From positions 682,001 to 746,000 of the forward strand of contig NZ_LVYD01000001.1 in NCBI RefSeq assembly GCF_002077945.1: a DNA stretch of 64,000 bases, in the 5' to 3' direction. This document shows positions 1-9,221 of the stretch, one piece after another. How positions within the stretch are numbered: the first letter of the stretch is position 1; each line of letters starts with the position of its first letter. The notes under the pieces are model-generated. The model was not told where the DNA came from. It made no database searches and saw only the letters and a program-made list of their open reading frames with translations. The position numbers were made by a program, and so were the translations under genes. The DNA comes from Niastella vici. GTDB lineage: Bacteria; Bacteroidota; Bacteroidia; Chitinophagales; Chitinophagaceae.

Positions 1-636
1 TGGTATTTTTTAGTCACGGGTTGTGTTTAAAAGACCGGGTTGTTTTGCGCATACACCATTTAGATCAGCATTTGGCATGACAATCTGCCAATTACAAATT
101 ATACAAGCAGGATTTTTTACATGTAATGGGTGTAACAGCAATTGGTATTATTCGGCGATGTGCTCCGGAGAACATACAACCGGGAGGGTAATTTTGACAT
201 TCTCAAAGGAGGCACACGATTGCGTAAGGCGTAATCACCAGGTAAGCCACGACCCGTTTTTTGGTTTGCGGTGCAACGGATCGAAAAAGAACTTTGTTAA
301 AATAATCTCCGGTTACCATGCATTGCGTAACGAATACCATTCGCCGTTAGTTTGTACGTATGTTCCAAAAGCGGTTGTCTAGGCAATGCTACGGCGACGA
401 AACGTGAAGCGCTTCGGTTGCACGCGTTAAAAAAAATGTCAGTTTGTATGCTATACACCGCATAGCAAAAAAAATTTATTAAAACGATCTTAAATTCCTG
501 ATTTATACAAAATTGACAGCGGGTTAAATGGTTTCATCAATACCTTTGCGACTGCTGGGCACAATACTTGCGTAAGGGGCTCAATAAAGGGAAGTGATCG
601 TGAGGCAATTGGCTAATCAATAAAAACAACATAAAT
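1..636. other. intergenic stretch before the OmpA lipoprotein
   Basis: No convincing gene is seen in these 636 bases. An open frame at 23-382 on the plus strand has a Cys/His/Asn-rich composition unlike a folded protein, shows no recognisable motif, and is rejected. A 10-bp palindrome GAAGCGCTTC lies at 406-415. The last 100 bases carry a likely promoter for the following gene. Confidence 0.5.
541..548 (+). promoter_or_regulatory. Bacteroidota-type -7 element for the OmpA lipoprotein gene
   Basis: TACCTTTG matches the Bacteroidota -7 consensus TAnnTTTG exactly. A TTG at 513-515 is the nearest -33 candidate, but its spacing (25 nt) is longer than the usual 19-21. Transcription would begin near 553, giving a leader of about 85 nt. 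Confidence 0.4.
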
Positions 637-1503
637 ATGAAATGCAAACAGGTGTTATTTACAGGGCTTTCTTCTCTGTTACTTTTTTCATGCGTTAGCT
701 CAAAGAAATTTAAAGGGGAGGTGGCAAAGTATGATGAATTGAATGGTAACTATATCAAAGTGCAGGGTGACCTGAAAAGCTGTGAAGATGCTAAAGCTGA
801 ATATGCCCGTAATAAAACAGCCCTGGAAAACGAAATTGCAAATCTGAAAAAGCAAAATGATTTTTTAAAGGAGAACAATACGACAGCCCTGAAGCAGCTG
901 CAGGATCTGTCGGTTATTTCTTCCACACAAGCCGAGAGCATAAAGAAATCACTGGATAATATCGGTGCTAAAGATGCCTATATACAGGACCTGCAGGCTT
1001 CCATGGCGCGTAAAGATTCATTGAACATGGCGCTGGTGATGAACCTGAAAGGTGCTATTGGCAACCTGGCCGATGAGGACATCAACATCAAGGTTGACAA
1101 AGGCGTTGTATACATTGACATTAGCGACAAATTGCTGTTTAACAGCGGCAGCTATGTTATAACCCCGAAAGCAAATGAAGTGCTCGGTAAAGTGGCTAAA
1201 GTATTAAAAGCGCAACCTGATATTGAATTCATGGTAGAAGGCCATACTGATAACGTGAAATTTGCAAAAGGCTTGCTGCTCGACAACTGGGACCTGAGCG
1301 TGCACCGCGCTACCGCTGTTGTACGTGTGCTGCAAAACCAGTATGGTCTTAACCCGGCCCATATCGCAGCTGCCGGCCGCGGTGAATATTTACCCGTAGC
1401 ACCAAACGATACGCCTGCAGGCCGTGCTGCCAACCGCAGAACAAGGATCGTGATCCTTCCACAGCTTGATCAATTCTTTAAATTACTGGAGCCTAAGAAA
1501 TAA
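637..1503 (+). CDS. OmpA family lipoprotein (peptidoglycan-associated)
   Basis: The 288-residue protein starts with a lipoprotein signal whose lipobox ends LLFSC, so it should be anchored in the outer membrane from about Cys19. Residues about 30-130 are charged and predicted coiled coil. The C-terminal half (about 165-275) is an OmpA/MotB-like peptidoglycan-binding domain: it has the hallmark order LLFNSGS, EGHTDN, a Leu/Ser/Arg helix and a C-terminal NRRTRI. In this family the domain binds diaminopimelate in the cell wall, so a structural role linking membrane and wall is expected. The gene stands alone between a promoter and a strong terminator. Confidence 0.93.
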   Translation: MKCKQVLFTGLSSLLLFSCVSSKKFKGEVAKYDELNGNYIKVQGDLKSCEDAKAEYARNKTALENEIANLKKQNDFLKENNTTALKQLQDLSVISSTQAESIKKSLDNIGAKDAYIQDLQASMARKDSLNMALVMNLKGAIGNLADEDINIKVDKGVVYIDISDKLLFNSGSYVITPKANEVLGKVAKVLKAQPDIEFMVEGHTDNVKFAKGLLLDNWDLSVHRATAVVRVLQNQYGLNPAHIAAAGRGEYLPVAPNDTPAGRAANRRTRIVILPQLDQFFKLLEPKK

Positions 1504-1530
1504 GGATAATTATCCTTACAAATTATCAAA

Positions 1531-1559
1531 GGCCTCCCGATAGATCGGGAGGCCTTTTT
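1531..1559 (+). terminator. rho-independent terminator after the OmpA lipoprotein gene
   Basis: A perfect 10-bp stem GGCCTCCCGA/TCGGGAGGCC with a four-base loop is followed by TTTTT, 28 bases past the stop codon. Confidence 0.92.
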
Positions 1560-1744
1560 AATGCGGGTATGGTTCTAAGTGATTTTACCTAAAATTTGTT
1601 CAATGATGTTTAATTTTAGTCTTCAATGACATTATTTCTTTTACAAACCCTGTGAATGCGATAATTTGTCCGTTCGTCGATCATTTTTCAGGTTGCGATT
1701 CGTTTGAGAAACGAAACCCTAAGGAAACGCCCAGACCGGTTATT

Positions 1745-4111
1745 ATGAAACACGTCAGATGGATCATTTTGTTTGCCCTTTTAACAGGGGGCTTGTTGCC
1801 ATTTTGCCTGGCAAAGGATGAACCATTGACTAAAATACCTGCCCGCCACGGAGTACTTGACCTGCGTTCAGCCAATTTGAACGAGGGCTCATTTTCTTTA
1901 AGTGGCGAATGGCAATTTTACTGGCGCCGGTTATTGCAACCGGGCGATACCATCTCTGCCTCACCCGACTTTGTTCCCTACCCTTCGCTCTGGAACAGGA
2001 TCAAATTGCATGGGCAAACACTTCCCGTTGAAGGGTATGCTACTTATTCTCTCACTGTACTATTGCCAAAAAGCCGGCCGCACCTGGCATTGCTGATGCC
2101 TGATGTGTATTGTTCGTACCGGTTGTTTATAAACGATTCACTCTACCTTTCGAATGGCCGCCCCGATACATCGGTTCAAACCGCTGCTCCCGGCTGGTTT
2201 ACCCAAACCGTTGATCTCCCTGCCACCTCCGATACCCTGAGTTTATTATTGCAGGTGGCCAATTACTGGCATACAAAGGGCGGAACTTATAAAGAGTTGT
2301 TCATTGGTGAAAGCCGGAAGCTGACCATACACCTGCAACGGGACAAAGCGTATGATCTGTTGCTGGCGGGTTGTTTGTTCATGGGCGGGTTGTTCTTTTT
2401 TGGTTTTTATGCATTTGGCAGCCGCGATAAAGCCATCCTGTATTTTTCGCTGTTCTGTATTGTGTATAGTTACCGCATGATCGGGACCAGCCTGTATGTA
2501 TTGCATTCGGTTTTTCCTGATCTCAGCTGGTTTGTGACCATCCGCATCGAATACCTGAGCCTTACGCTTGGTGTAGCCCTGTTCTCCCGGTATTTTCAAA
2601 GCGTATATCCAAAAGACGCCAACAGGCATATCGTGAATATCGTGGTATGGATCTGTTTGTTCTATTCCCTGTTGGTCCTGGTTACTCCCACCTGGATCTT
2701 TACCAAAGGCATAATACCCTTCCTGGTGGTCATGTTCCTGTATATCGGGTTTGCGTTTTACTCCTGTATACGGGCTGTAAAATATAAACGGGTGGGCGCG
2801 CCCTTTGCGCTCATGAGCTGTGCCGTTATGCTGCTGGTGTTTTTGATCATCAACCTGAATTATTTCCAGCTGGTTGGCACTGATAAATGGATTGTATTTG
2901 CCGGCTACGTGCTGTTCTTCTTTTTACAATCCCTGGTATTATCGCACCGGTTTGCCTTTACACTTAGAAAGGCTGCCGATGATGCACGACAGGGCTTAAG
3001 GGCAAAGACCGAATTCCTGTCGACCATGTCGCATGAAATACGCACTCCATTAAACGTGGTGATCGGCATGACGCATTTGCTGCTGCGCGATACGCCGCGG
3101 AAAGACCAGGAGAAGAACCTGAATGTATTGTTGTTTTCGGCCAATAACCTGTTGTCGATCGTAAACGATATTCTGGACTATAATAAGATTGAAGCCGGCA
3201 AGGTCAATTTTGAAATGATCCCCATGGATATTGTTTTCATTGCGCAGCATATAACCGGCGGGTTAAGCAGCAAGGCGGTTGAAAAGAATATTACTTTAAC
3301 TACGGAGATCGACGACCGGATCACCGGCAAAATTATCGGTGATCCTACACGCACCAGCCAGGTCATTTTTAACCTGGTGCATAATGCTATCAAATTCACT
3401 GAAGCGGGATCTGTTCTTTTAGCGATACGGGTTGAGAAAATAACCGAAGACCAGATAACGCTTACCATCCGCATTGCCGATACGGGTATTGGTATTGAAC
3501 CGGAGAAGCAGCAATTGATATTCGATCGCTTTACGCAGGCAGATTCGTCCACCTCGCGCAGTTATGGTGGAACCGGGCTTGGACTGGCCATTACCAAACG
3601 TATTCTGGAGCTGCAGGGTGTTGAGCTGAACCTCTTCAGTGAACCAGGCAAAGGTTCGGAGTTTTATTACACGCAAACATTTTCCTTAAGCAATGAGCCC
3701 CTGACTTCAGAAGACCAACTCAATAAGAACGTAGTGCCTGAAAAGCAGCTGCAGGATGTTCCCATTTTAGTGGTGGAAGACAATCCGTTCAACATAATGG
3801 TAGCGCAATCGTTGCTTGAGCGCAGCGGGGCTATTGTAAATGTTGCCAATAATGGGGAAGAAGCCCTGGAAAAAATTCAACCCGGAAAATACCGGCTGGT
3901 GTTAATGGACCTGAATATGCCTGTAATGGATGGGTTTGAGGCTACCCGGCGTTTGCGCGCCCGTGGAGTTACCTTACCGGTTATTGCATTGACTGCGAGC
4001 CTGCCGGCTGAAGTTGAAGAAGATGTACAAAATGCCGGACTTACCGATATTGTTGTGAAACCATTTAACCCCGATGAGTTGTTCAAAGTGATTTTGAAAT
4101 ACCTGAAATAA
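1745..4111 (+). CDS. hybrid sensor histidine kinase/response regulator with 7TMR-DISM sensor
   Basis: The start is placed at ATG 1745 (788 residues), because a signal peptide with basic residues and a hydrophobic stretch follows it directly; the frame stays open upstream to 1652. Order of domains: exported beta-sandwich 7TMR-DISM sensor (about 40-195), seven membrane segments (about 204-408), HisKA with SHEIRTPLN (phosphoryl His430), HATPase with N box near 545, DTGIGI near 578 and GGTGLGL near 608, and a C-terminal receiver with phospho-acceptor Asp722 in LMDLNMP and the conserved Lys in VVKPF. Autophosphorylation at His and intramolecular transfer to Asp are expected. No DNA-binding output domain is present, so the phosphate is probably relayed to another protein. 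The ligand is unknown. Confidence 0.92.
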   Translation: MKHVRWIILFALLTGGLLPFCLAKDEPLTKIPARHGVLDLRSANLNEGSFSLSGEWQFYWRRLLQPGDTISASPDFVPYPSLWNRIKLHGQTLPVEGYATYSLTVLLPKSRPHLALLMPDVYCSYRLFINDSLYLSNGRPDTSVQTAAPGWFTQTVDLPATSDTLSLLLQVANYWHTKGGTYKELFIGESRKLTIHLQRDKAYDLLLAGCLFMGGLFFFGFYAFGSRDKAILYFSLFCIVYSYRMIGTSLYVLHSVFPDLSWFVTIRIEYLSLTLGVALFSRYFQSVYPKDANRHIVNIVVWICLFYSLLVLVTPTWIFTKGIIPFLVVMFLYIGFAFYSCIRAVKYKRVGAPFALMSCAVMLLVFLIINLNYFQLVGTDKWIVFAGYVLFFFLQSLVLSHRFAFTLRKAADDARQGLRAKTEFLSTMSHEIRTPLNVVIGMTHLLLRDTPRKDQEKNLNVLLFSANNLLSIVNDILDYNKIEAGKVNFEMIPMDIVFIAQHITGGLSSKAVEKNITLTTEIDDRITGKIIGDPTRTSQVIFNLVHNAIKFTEAGSVLLAIRVEKITEDQITLTIRIADTGIGIEPEKQQLIFDRFTQADSSTSRSYGGTGLGLAITKRILELQGVELNLFSEPGKGSEFYYTQTFSLSNEPLTSEDQLNKNVVPEKQLQDVPILVVEDNPFNIMVAQSLLERSGAIVNVANNGEEALEKIQPGKYRLVLMDLNMPVMDGFEATRRLRARGVTLPVIALTASLPAEVEEDVQNAGLTDIVVKPFNPDELFKVILKYLK

Positions 4112-4126
4112 CCAGGTCCCCAGGGC

Positions 4127-4726
4127 TCATGCCACCGGTTTAAACAATAATTGAAAGTTTACTTTTATCTCTTCTTTGATCTTTATAAATCCTGCCAGTT
4201 TGCTGGGTGGCGCCACATTGAATTCGGAGAATAACATGTTCTTTGATCCGTTCATTTGAATAAGACCGGTAGGGGTTGTATTTATTTGGAAATCGATAGT
4301 GGTGCATTTGATTTGACCGGCCAGCAGGATCTCAACTTTTCCTTTTACAACCTGGTTATGATTACGTACATCGAAAGCATCGAGGCTGATAAAATGTATT
4401 TTTAAAAATCGGTTTTGATCGGCTTTCAGGGTTTTTCTGAAATCACTGGTAATCATGCGTTGGTGACAATCAAAATCATTGATGTCGACCGAAAGGCAAC
4501 TATTGGTAAAAACAAACTGCCGGGTTGTTTCATTGTTCACATATGCCAGGGTATCTGGTTCCAGGTATTTGGTAACCTCGCAATAAAATGTGTTTAGATT
4601 CGACCGGCCTTCAATATTTAAAGAACTGTTGCTGTCAACCGCCCAGCGTTTTAAGATGGACTTTGCGTTATTATTATTTGAGCAATGCAGGCCAACCAAC
4701 AACTGGAGAAAGAATATAATGATCAT
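4127..4726 (-). CDS. YceI-like family lipoprotein
   Basis: The protein (199 residues from ATG 4726) has a short signal ending VGLHC, a lipobox, so it is probably membrane anchored. The rest aligns by pattern with YceI domains: an early WAVDSNSSLNIEG strand, a central lysine-rich FRKTLKA segment, and a final IKVNFQLLF strand. YceI proteins are lipocalin-like barrels that bind isoprenoid chains in several bacteria; function here is unknown. The frame extends upstream to a GTG at 4771, but that codon lies inside the terminator hairpin of the porin gene, so the later ATG is preferred. It is the last of three minus-strand genes, the first of which encodes another YceI protein. Confidence 0.75.
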   Translation of the reverse strand: MIIIFFLQLLVGLHCSNNNNAKSILKRWAVDSNSSLNIEGRSNLNTFYCEVTKYLEPDTLAYVNNETTRQFVFTNSCLSVDINDFDCHQRMITSDFRKTLKADQNRFLKIHFISLDAFDVRNHNQVVKGKVEILLAGQIKCTTIDFQINTTPTGLIQMNGSKNMLFSEFNVAPPSKLAGFIKIKEEIKVNFQLLFKPVA

Positions 4727-4748
4727 AACCGGAAGGATTTGAAGTGTC

Positions 4749-4783
4749 TTGAAAGAGAAGGCCCCGCACACGGGCGGGACCTT
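4749..4783 (-). terminator. terminator between the porin and the YceI lipoprotein genes
   Basis: On the minus strand GGTCCCGC/GCGGGGCC form an 8-bp stem with one G-U pair and a six-base loop, followed by the pyrimidine run TTCTCTTTC. It begins 19 bases after the porin stop codon and may reduce read-through into the downstream lipoprotein gene. Confidence 0.7.
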
Positions 4784-4801
4784 CTGTTGTCGAGATTGAA
4801 G

Positions 4802-6115
4802 CTAGAATCCTACAGAAGCTGCAATCATATAGCCATGGAATTTTCCTTCGTTCCTGATATCGTTTGACGGGAAGTTGAAATATTTTTGTGTTACATACTC
4901 GCCTTTCAGCATCACATTTCTGGTTACAAACCAGCCTGCGCTGCCCACTAACCGTTCAACACTTACTTCATTATCTATATCCTGCAATCTTCCTTTTACA
5001 TAATTGTAACGTCCGCCAATAAACAGGTTTTCATTTTGGCCGAAGCGGTATACGCCATCGATGGCAAACTGGTTCATTTTTCTTGACCAGGTTTCGCTAT
5101 TGGTTCTTCCCCTGGCTTTTTCATAAGTTCCAAACACTTCTAACCCGTATACTTTTAAAAATGCATTGAATTGGGTTGCATCTATTTTTTTGGTGAATCC
5201 GGGGTTTAAACGTCCTGAAAAGGCATTAGTGGAGTAACTACCTGATGCGGGTTCAAGCACCATGAAATAATTGGAACCGGTGCGGTCGCCACCATACAGG
5301 GTGTTGCCATTTGTGCCGGCGCTACCATTGTGGTAGTAAGAAGCAGCCAGCCTTACGCGTACGTTATTAGTTATTTGCCGGTCAAAAGCGCCTTTGAAAT
5401 AAACAGAAGGGCTTTTGTGCTGAACCTGGTCCTGGTCAGTAATTTTTACTGTATCTACATTACCTTTTATTAAACCGTTGGTAACACCAGCCATACCAAT
5501 GAAACCATTTTTCTGAACATATACTTCACCACCGATCTCGGTTGAAAAGGCATCCATGATATAGTTTTCGATGAATGGGTTGTAGAAGGTATGGCCGCCA
5601 TCTGACCTGCGGAAGTGCTGATCGCCATAGTTGATCTCCATGTGACCTACTTTAATGGTGGTCACTTTCATGATATCATCGAATATTTTGCCTTTTAAAG
5701 GCAGTTTGTCAAACTGAATGTATCCGCCTTTTACCCAGGTTTCGTTATGGTGTCTTGATGAAAGATAAGAGGTAAGGTTCAACCGGATGCCATCTGCCAG
5801 CGCAACGTCCATGGTAAGATTGGCTTCTGCTGTATTAAAACCGGGGGTGATGTTGTACAGTTTTATGGTTGTATTTTTCCCATAACTGTTTTCATGTTTC
5901 AGTCCCTGGAAGGTTTGGGTAAAGCCACCGCCAAAGCGAACCTTTAAACCGGTATACTGAATGGAAGTTTCTTTAGGCGTTTCAAATACATTGATGCCTC
6001 GTTTGTCGTTATACCGCATATAGGCGATGCTGTCGCTGAACTGGGCCATCAGGGCTACAGGGCCGCAACAGGCTGTTATCAGGAGGGCTTTTATAAGCCA
6101 TGAATTGTATCTCAT
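4802..6115 (-). CDS. outer-membrane beta-barrel porin-like protein
   Basis: This 437-residue protein begins with a signal peptide (hydrophobic stretch to about residue 24, cleavage after ALMAQ). It continues as alternating strands rich in Tyr, Gly and Asn and ends in Phe (AASVGF), as outer-membrane barrels do. Length and pattern fit a 14-18 strand porin, perhaps of the phosphate-selective porin O/P type, but no diagnostic motif was identified. It lies 35 bases downstream of a YceI gene and 75 bases upstream of a second YceI gene on the same strand, suggesting a shared envelope function. Confidence 0.7.
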   Translation of the reverse strand: MRYNSWLIKALLITACCGPVALMAQFSDSIAYMRYNDKRGINVFETPKETSIQYTGLKVRFGGGFTQTFQGLKHENSYGKNTTIKLYNITPGFNTAEANLTMDVALADGIRLNLTSYLSSRHHNETWVKGGYIQFDKLPLKGKIFDDIMKVTTIKVGHMEINYGDQHFRRSDGGHTFYNPFIENYIMDAFSTEIGGEVYVQKNGFIGMAGVTNGLIKGNVDTVKITDQDQVQHKSPSVYFKGAFDRQITNNVRVRLAASYYHNGSAGTNGNTLYGGDRTGSNYFMVLEPASGSYSTNAFSGRLNPGFTKKIDATQFNAFLKVYGLEVFGTYEKARGRTNSETWSRKMNQFAIDGVYRFGQNENLFIGGRYNYVKGRLQDIDNEVSVERLVGSAGWFVTRNVMLKGEYVTQKYFNFPSNDIRNEGKFHGYMIAASVGF

Positions 6116-6150
6116 AGTCGTAAATTTTTTTTGGTTTTTTAATTTTTTAA

Positions 6151-6762
6151 TTAACGGGCTTTAAAGAGGAGGTTGAATTTTACGGTGAGGTCATCACCGG
6201 TCTTTATGGTTCCCAGCATGATACTGGGCGGTGTTACATTATAAGCTGTCATTTTAAGTTTGTAAGAGCCGTTTACTGAAATGCTTTTGTCGGCATTTAC
6301 CGTGCAGATGGCCACTACATCCACATCGCGGCTTACTCCACTGATTGTTAACCTGCCTTTTGAATATACCTGGTAGTTATTACCCGCAGGCCGAACCGAA
6401 GCAGAAAGCACGGTAAACGTAAGTGAGGCATATTTGTCGGTTCGCATAGCCTTATAGGCATTTTTATCCATAGCTGTGTGCTCACTTTTCAGGCTTTCTA
6501 CCGGCATGGTGAATGTTAATGACGACAGGCTGTTAATGGCGCCGTGGGCATCTGTTACAAATACCGCGGTGCTGTTGCCTTTGTCGGCATTCATTTCCCA
6601 ATCGTGAATGTTGGATGTGCCTTCGATCGTGATCTTAACAGGGCCTGCTGACTGATAGGTGGTTTGGGAATTAACTGTGTTGAATACGCTTACACTATAA
6701 ATAATAAGGGTGCAGGTGATTATTTTTAAAGTGTACAGTGTAGTTTTAATGAAAGGTTTCAT
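6151..6762 (-). CDS. YceI family exported protein
   Basis: From ATG 6762 the protein has 203 residues; an upstream in-frame start at 6816 would put a charged tail before the signal peptide and is rejected. The N-terminus is a signal peptide ending near VNSQ. The mature part shows YceI features: VKITIEGTSNIHDWEM, a LTFTMPVESLKS strand, the YASLTFTV core and a final DLTVKFNLLF strand. YceI domains form beta barrels that bind polyprenyl or fatty ligands; here it should be periplasmic. It is the first gene of the YceI-porin-YceI cluster. Confidence 0.88.
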   Translation of the reverse strand: MKPFIKTTLYTLKIITCTLIIYSVSVFNTVNSQTTYQSAGPVKITIEGTSNIHDWEMNADKGNSTAVFVTDAHGAINSLSSLTFTMPVESLKSEHTAMDKNAYKAMRTDKYASLTFTVLSASVRPAGNNYQVYSKGRLTISGVSRDVDVVAICTVNADKSISVNGSYKLKMTAYNVTPPSIMLGTIKTGDDLTVKFNLLFKAR

Positions 6763-6813
6763 TTGTAATTCTTTTTTAAATTTTAGCTGTTGGTATGGGT
6801 TAGTTTGGTGTAA

Positions 6814-6821
6814 CAAAGCTA
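6814..6821 (-). promoter_or_regulatory. -7 element for the YceI-porin cluster
   Basis: The minus strand reads TAGCTTTG, an exact match to TAnnTTTG. It would give a leader of about 45 nt before ATG 6762. No matching -33 TTTG was found at the usual distance. Confidence 0.35.
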
Positions 6822-7000
6822 TATGCGAAGAAGCAGGCGGCTATTGATGTGAGTCAAACCGAAACATGAACATTGTCAGTAAAACAGGTAGATTAAATCA
6901 GGTTTTTCCGGCGAATTAGCAAACCGTGGTCATGGAAATGAAACCGCCAAAATGAAAAAAGGAGGCCCGGGGTATAATATTTTTATAAGAGGTTAGTACC

Positions 7001-7008
7001 TATTTTTG
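7001..7008 (+). promoter_or_regulatory. -7 element for the metallopeptidase gene
   Basis: TATTTTTG matches TAnnTTTG exactly and would start transcription near 7014, about 14 nt before ATG 7028. A clear -33 partner is not visible. Confidence 0.4.
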
Positions 7009-7027
7009 TAATATAAAATCATTAAAT

Positions 7028-7879
7028 ATGAAATGGACCGGACGGCGCGAAAGCACCAATGTTGAAGACCGCAGGGGTATTTCAGGGGGCGGACTGGCTG
7101 TTGGCGGCGGTATTATTGGCGTAATTGTCATTTTATTAAAGGTGTTTTTGGGCGGAGACGTTTCCGAGCTTCCCCAGGCCCTGCCACAAAATGCGCCTGC
7201 CCAGGAAATGAGTGCTGAAGAAAAGAAGCTGGATGATGAGCGGGCCAGTTTTATAAAAGTGGTGCTGGCAGATACTGAAGATGTTTGGGGCAAGCTGTTT
7301 GCAGACGCCGGTAAAACGTACCAGGACCCCACGCTGGTGCTTTTCAGGGAATCGGTACAAAGCGCCTGTGGTATGGCTGGTGCTGCAACGGGACCTTTCT
7401 ATTGCCCGGGCGATCAAAAAGTATATCTCGATCTTTCGTTTTTTGAAGAAATGCAAAACCACTTACATGCAAGCGGTGATTTTGCCATGGCTTATGTAGT
7501 AGCGCATGAAGTGGGGCATCATATTCAAAAACTGAATGGGACCAGTGATAAAATGGCCCGTTTACGTCAACAATTGAGCGAAGAAGAATACAACAAATAC
7601 TCTGTAAAGCTTGAATTGCAGGCCGATTTTCTGGCCGGTGTATGGGCGCATCACGCCCAACGGATGAAAAACATTCTGGAAGCAAATGATATTGAAGAAG
7701 CGCTGAATGCAGCCAATGCTATTGGGGACGACCGGTTACAAAAGGAAGCCCGCGGTTATGTAGTGCCAGAGTCATTTACCCATGGCACTTCGGCCCAACG
7801 GGTATACTGGTTTAAAAAGGGATTTGAAACCGGCGATATGAGCCAGGGTAATACATTTAACGATCCTTCCCTGAATTGA
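7028..7879 (+). CDS. YpfJ/KPN_02809 family neutral zinc metallopeptidase
   Basis: The 283-residue protein has a cytoplasmic N-terminus with the family signature WTGRRESTNVEDRRG, one membrane segment at about 22-42, then an extracytoplasmic catalytic domain. The zinc motif HEVGH is at residues 160-164, followed by an ELQADFLAG segment that supplies further conserved acidic residues in this family, and a late SFTHGTSAQR motif. The usual family length is about 280-300 residues, so the gene is intact. Substrates of this peptidase family are not well established. It is monocistronic, with a terminator after it. Confidence 0.92.
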   Translation: MKWTGRRESTNVEDRRGISGGGLAVGGGIIGVIVILLKVFLGGDVSELPQALPQNAPAQEMSAEEKKLDDERASFIKVVLADTEDVWGKLFADAGKTYQDPTLVLFRESVQSACGMAGAATGPFYCPGDQKVYLDLSFFEEMQNHLHASGDFAMAYVVAHEVGHHIQKLNGTSDKMARLRQQLSEEEYNKYSVKLELQADFLAGVWAHHAQRMKNILEANDIEEALNAANAIGDDRLQKEARGYVVPESFTHGTSAQRVYWFKKGFETGDMSQGNTFNDPSLN

Positions 7880-7925
7880 TTTTGAAGTTTGAGATTCAAT
7901 AATATATAGAGCTCAACAATATTAA

Positions 7926-7962
7926 ATGCCACACCTGGAACCCCGGGGTGGCATTATTTTTT
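7926..7962 (+). terminator. rho-independent terminator after the metallopeptidase gene
   Basis: ATGCCACACC pairs with GGGGTGGCAT (one mismatch) around a nine-base loop and is followed by TATTTTTT. Confidence 0.8.
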
Positions 7963-7976
7963 AAGGTAACTCTCCT

Positions 7977-8474
7977 ATGAGACCGTTTACCTATATATGT
8001 ATGCTGGTACTGTCTTGTAATAGTTCTACCAACAACCATTTACCGGCTAACGATAGTACAGAACCGGCAAAAAAAGACACACCTATTGCCCTGGCGCCTG
8101 CGCAAATACCAAAGGATACCACCAAATTAGGTGGCCTGTGGTTTTTACAACCGGTGCTGGCTTCTGATACGGCAACGGGTAAAATACCCCGGCTGGAATT
8201 TAACCTGGCCACTAAAAAATTCACGGGGAACACCGGTTGCAATAATATGAGCGGTAGTTTCGATTTTACCGATACCACCTTGCAATTCAATCAGCGGATC
8301 GTTACCACTAAAATGGTTTGTGTTGGCTATAATGAGAAGGCATTTCTCGAAAGCCTGTTACGTACAAACAGTTACAAGCTACAGAGTGGCATGCTGATCC
8401 TTATGTTCGATCAAACCGAACTGTCACGCTGGACGCGTAAAGTGGCGCCCAAACCGGTGATCAATAAAGCGTAA
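7977..8474 (+). CDS. META domain (HslJ-like) lipoprotein
   Basis: This 165-residue protein starts with a short signal ending LVLSC, giving lipidation at Cys14. Residues about 50-155 form a META/HslJ domain: GLWFLQPV, then the diagnostic TGNTGCNNMSGSF segment, then TTKMVC and a final strand ending DQTELSRW. The Gly-Cys-Asn turn is the family hallmark. HslJ is linked to novobiocin resistance in E. coli, but the molecular activity of META domains is not settled. It converges with the PAP2 gene 28 bases downstream. Confidence 0.88.
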   Translation: MRPFTYICMLVLSCNSSTNNHLPANDSTEPAKKDTPIALAPAQIPKDTTKLGGLWFLQPVLASDTATGKIPRLEFNLATKKFTGNTGCNNMSGSFDFTDTTLQFNQRIVTTKMVCVGYNEKAFLESLLRTNSYKLQSGMLILMFDQTELSRWTRKVAPKPVINKA

Positions 8475-8502
8475 TCCCCCGGGTGGATCCGGTCGCACAA
8501 GG

Positions 8503-9201
8503 TCAGGCTTTTTTCAGCCCGGCGGGTCGTATGCGGTCAATTAAATAGGAGCTGAGGAATAGCCAGGTAGAGCCAATGCAAAAGCCGGCCAGCACATCTG
8601 TAAAATAATGCACCCGTAAATAAATACGGCTAAAGCCGATGCATAATAGCAGCATGACCACCAATATTAATAATACCCATTTCAACACCGGATGCGGTCT
8701 TTCTTCGCGCCAGATAATGATCATCAGCAAGCCATAAAAACATACGCTCATAAAGGCATGACCGCTGGGAAAGCTAAGGCCCCTGGCCGGTTCAAGCAAG
8801 GGAATCAGGGGGCGATGGCGGTTAAACAACAATTTCAATCCCAACATGATCAACAAGCTGCTGAGTGCAATGGCGCTGATCTTGATTGAGTAGCGCGATC
8901 TTTTGCGCAGCAGGAAATAAACACACAATAAAATATTGGCAGGAATTAAAAAGTAATGCGACCCGAAAAAGGTTATAAACTCCATTATTTTCGTGGTTTT
9001 ATCACTTACCAGCGAATGAGCAAAGTCAAAAGCTTTATTATCGGCCCCGGTTTTATCGAGATAGAAAACGCGGAAGGCGATCACCACAAAACCGAAAAGG
9101 CTAATGGTGAATATGCCCAGTAAAATGATCAGATCTTTTGAAAGAATAAGCACTTTGTCGGCTACCTTTCTTTCCTGGGGCGACAGATTCGTTTGGTCCA
9201 T
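8503..9201 (-). CDS. PAP2 superfamily membrane phosphatase
   Basis: The 232-residue protein has about six membrane segments and the complete three-part PAP2 signature: KLLFNRHRP, FPSGH and SRIYLRVHYFTD, with the nucleophilic His in the last motif. Enzymes with this pattern dephosphorylate lipid phosphates such as phosphatidate, undecaprenyl pyrophosphate or phosphatidylglycerophosphate on the outer face of the inner membrane; which one cannot be told. It lies only 20 bases downstream of the helicase gene on the same strand, so the two are probably cotranscribed. Confidence 0.92.
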   Translation of the reverse strand: MDQTNLSPQERKVADKVLILSKDLIILLGIFTISLFGFVVIAFRVFYLDKTGADNKAFDFAHSLVSDKTTKIMEFITFFGSHYFLIPANILLCVYFLLRKRSRYSIKISAIALSSLLIMLGLKLLFNRHRPLIPLLEPARGLSFPSGHAFMSVCFYGLLMIIIWREERPHPVLKWVLLILVVMLLLCIGFSRIYLRVHYFTDVLAGFCIGSTWLFLSSYLIDRIRPAGLKKA

Positions 9202-9221
9202 ATGCTATATATTAATACCAG

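Noticed and set aside
23-382. Open reading frame of 119 codons at the start of the window
   Set aside because: Unusual composition, no recognised motif, no promoter or ribosome-binding signal tied to it; treated as intergenic.
1652-1744. Upstream extension of the hybrid kinase to an earlier start
   Set aside because: It would place 31 charged and polar residues before a clear signal peptide that begins at ATG 1745.
4727-4771. GTG start for the YceI lipoprotein
   Set aside because: The codon lies inside the preceding gene's terminator hairpin; the ATG at 4726 is followed by a good lipoprotein signal.
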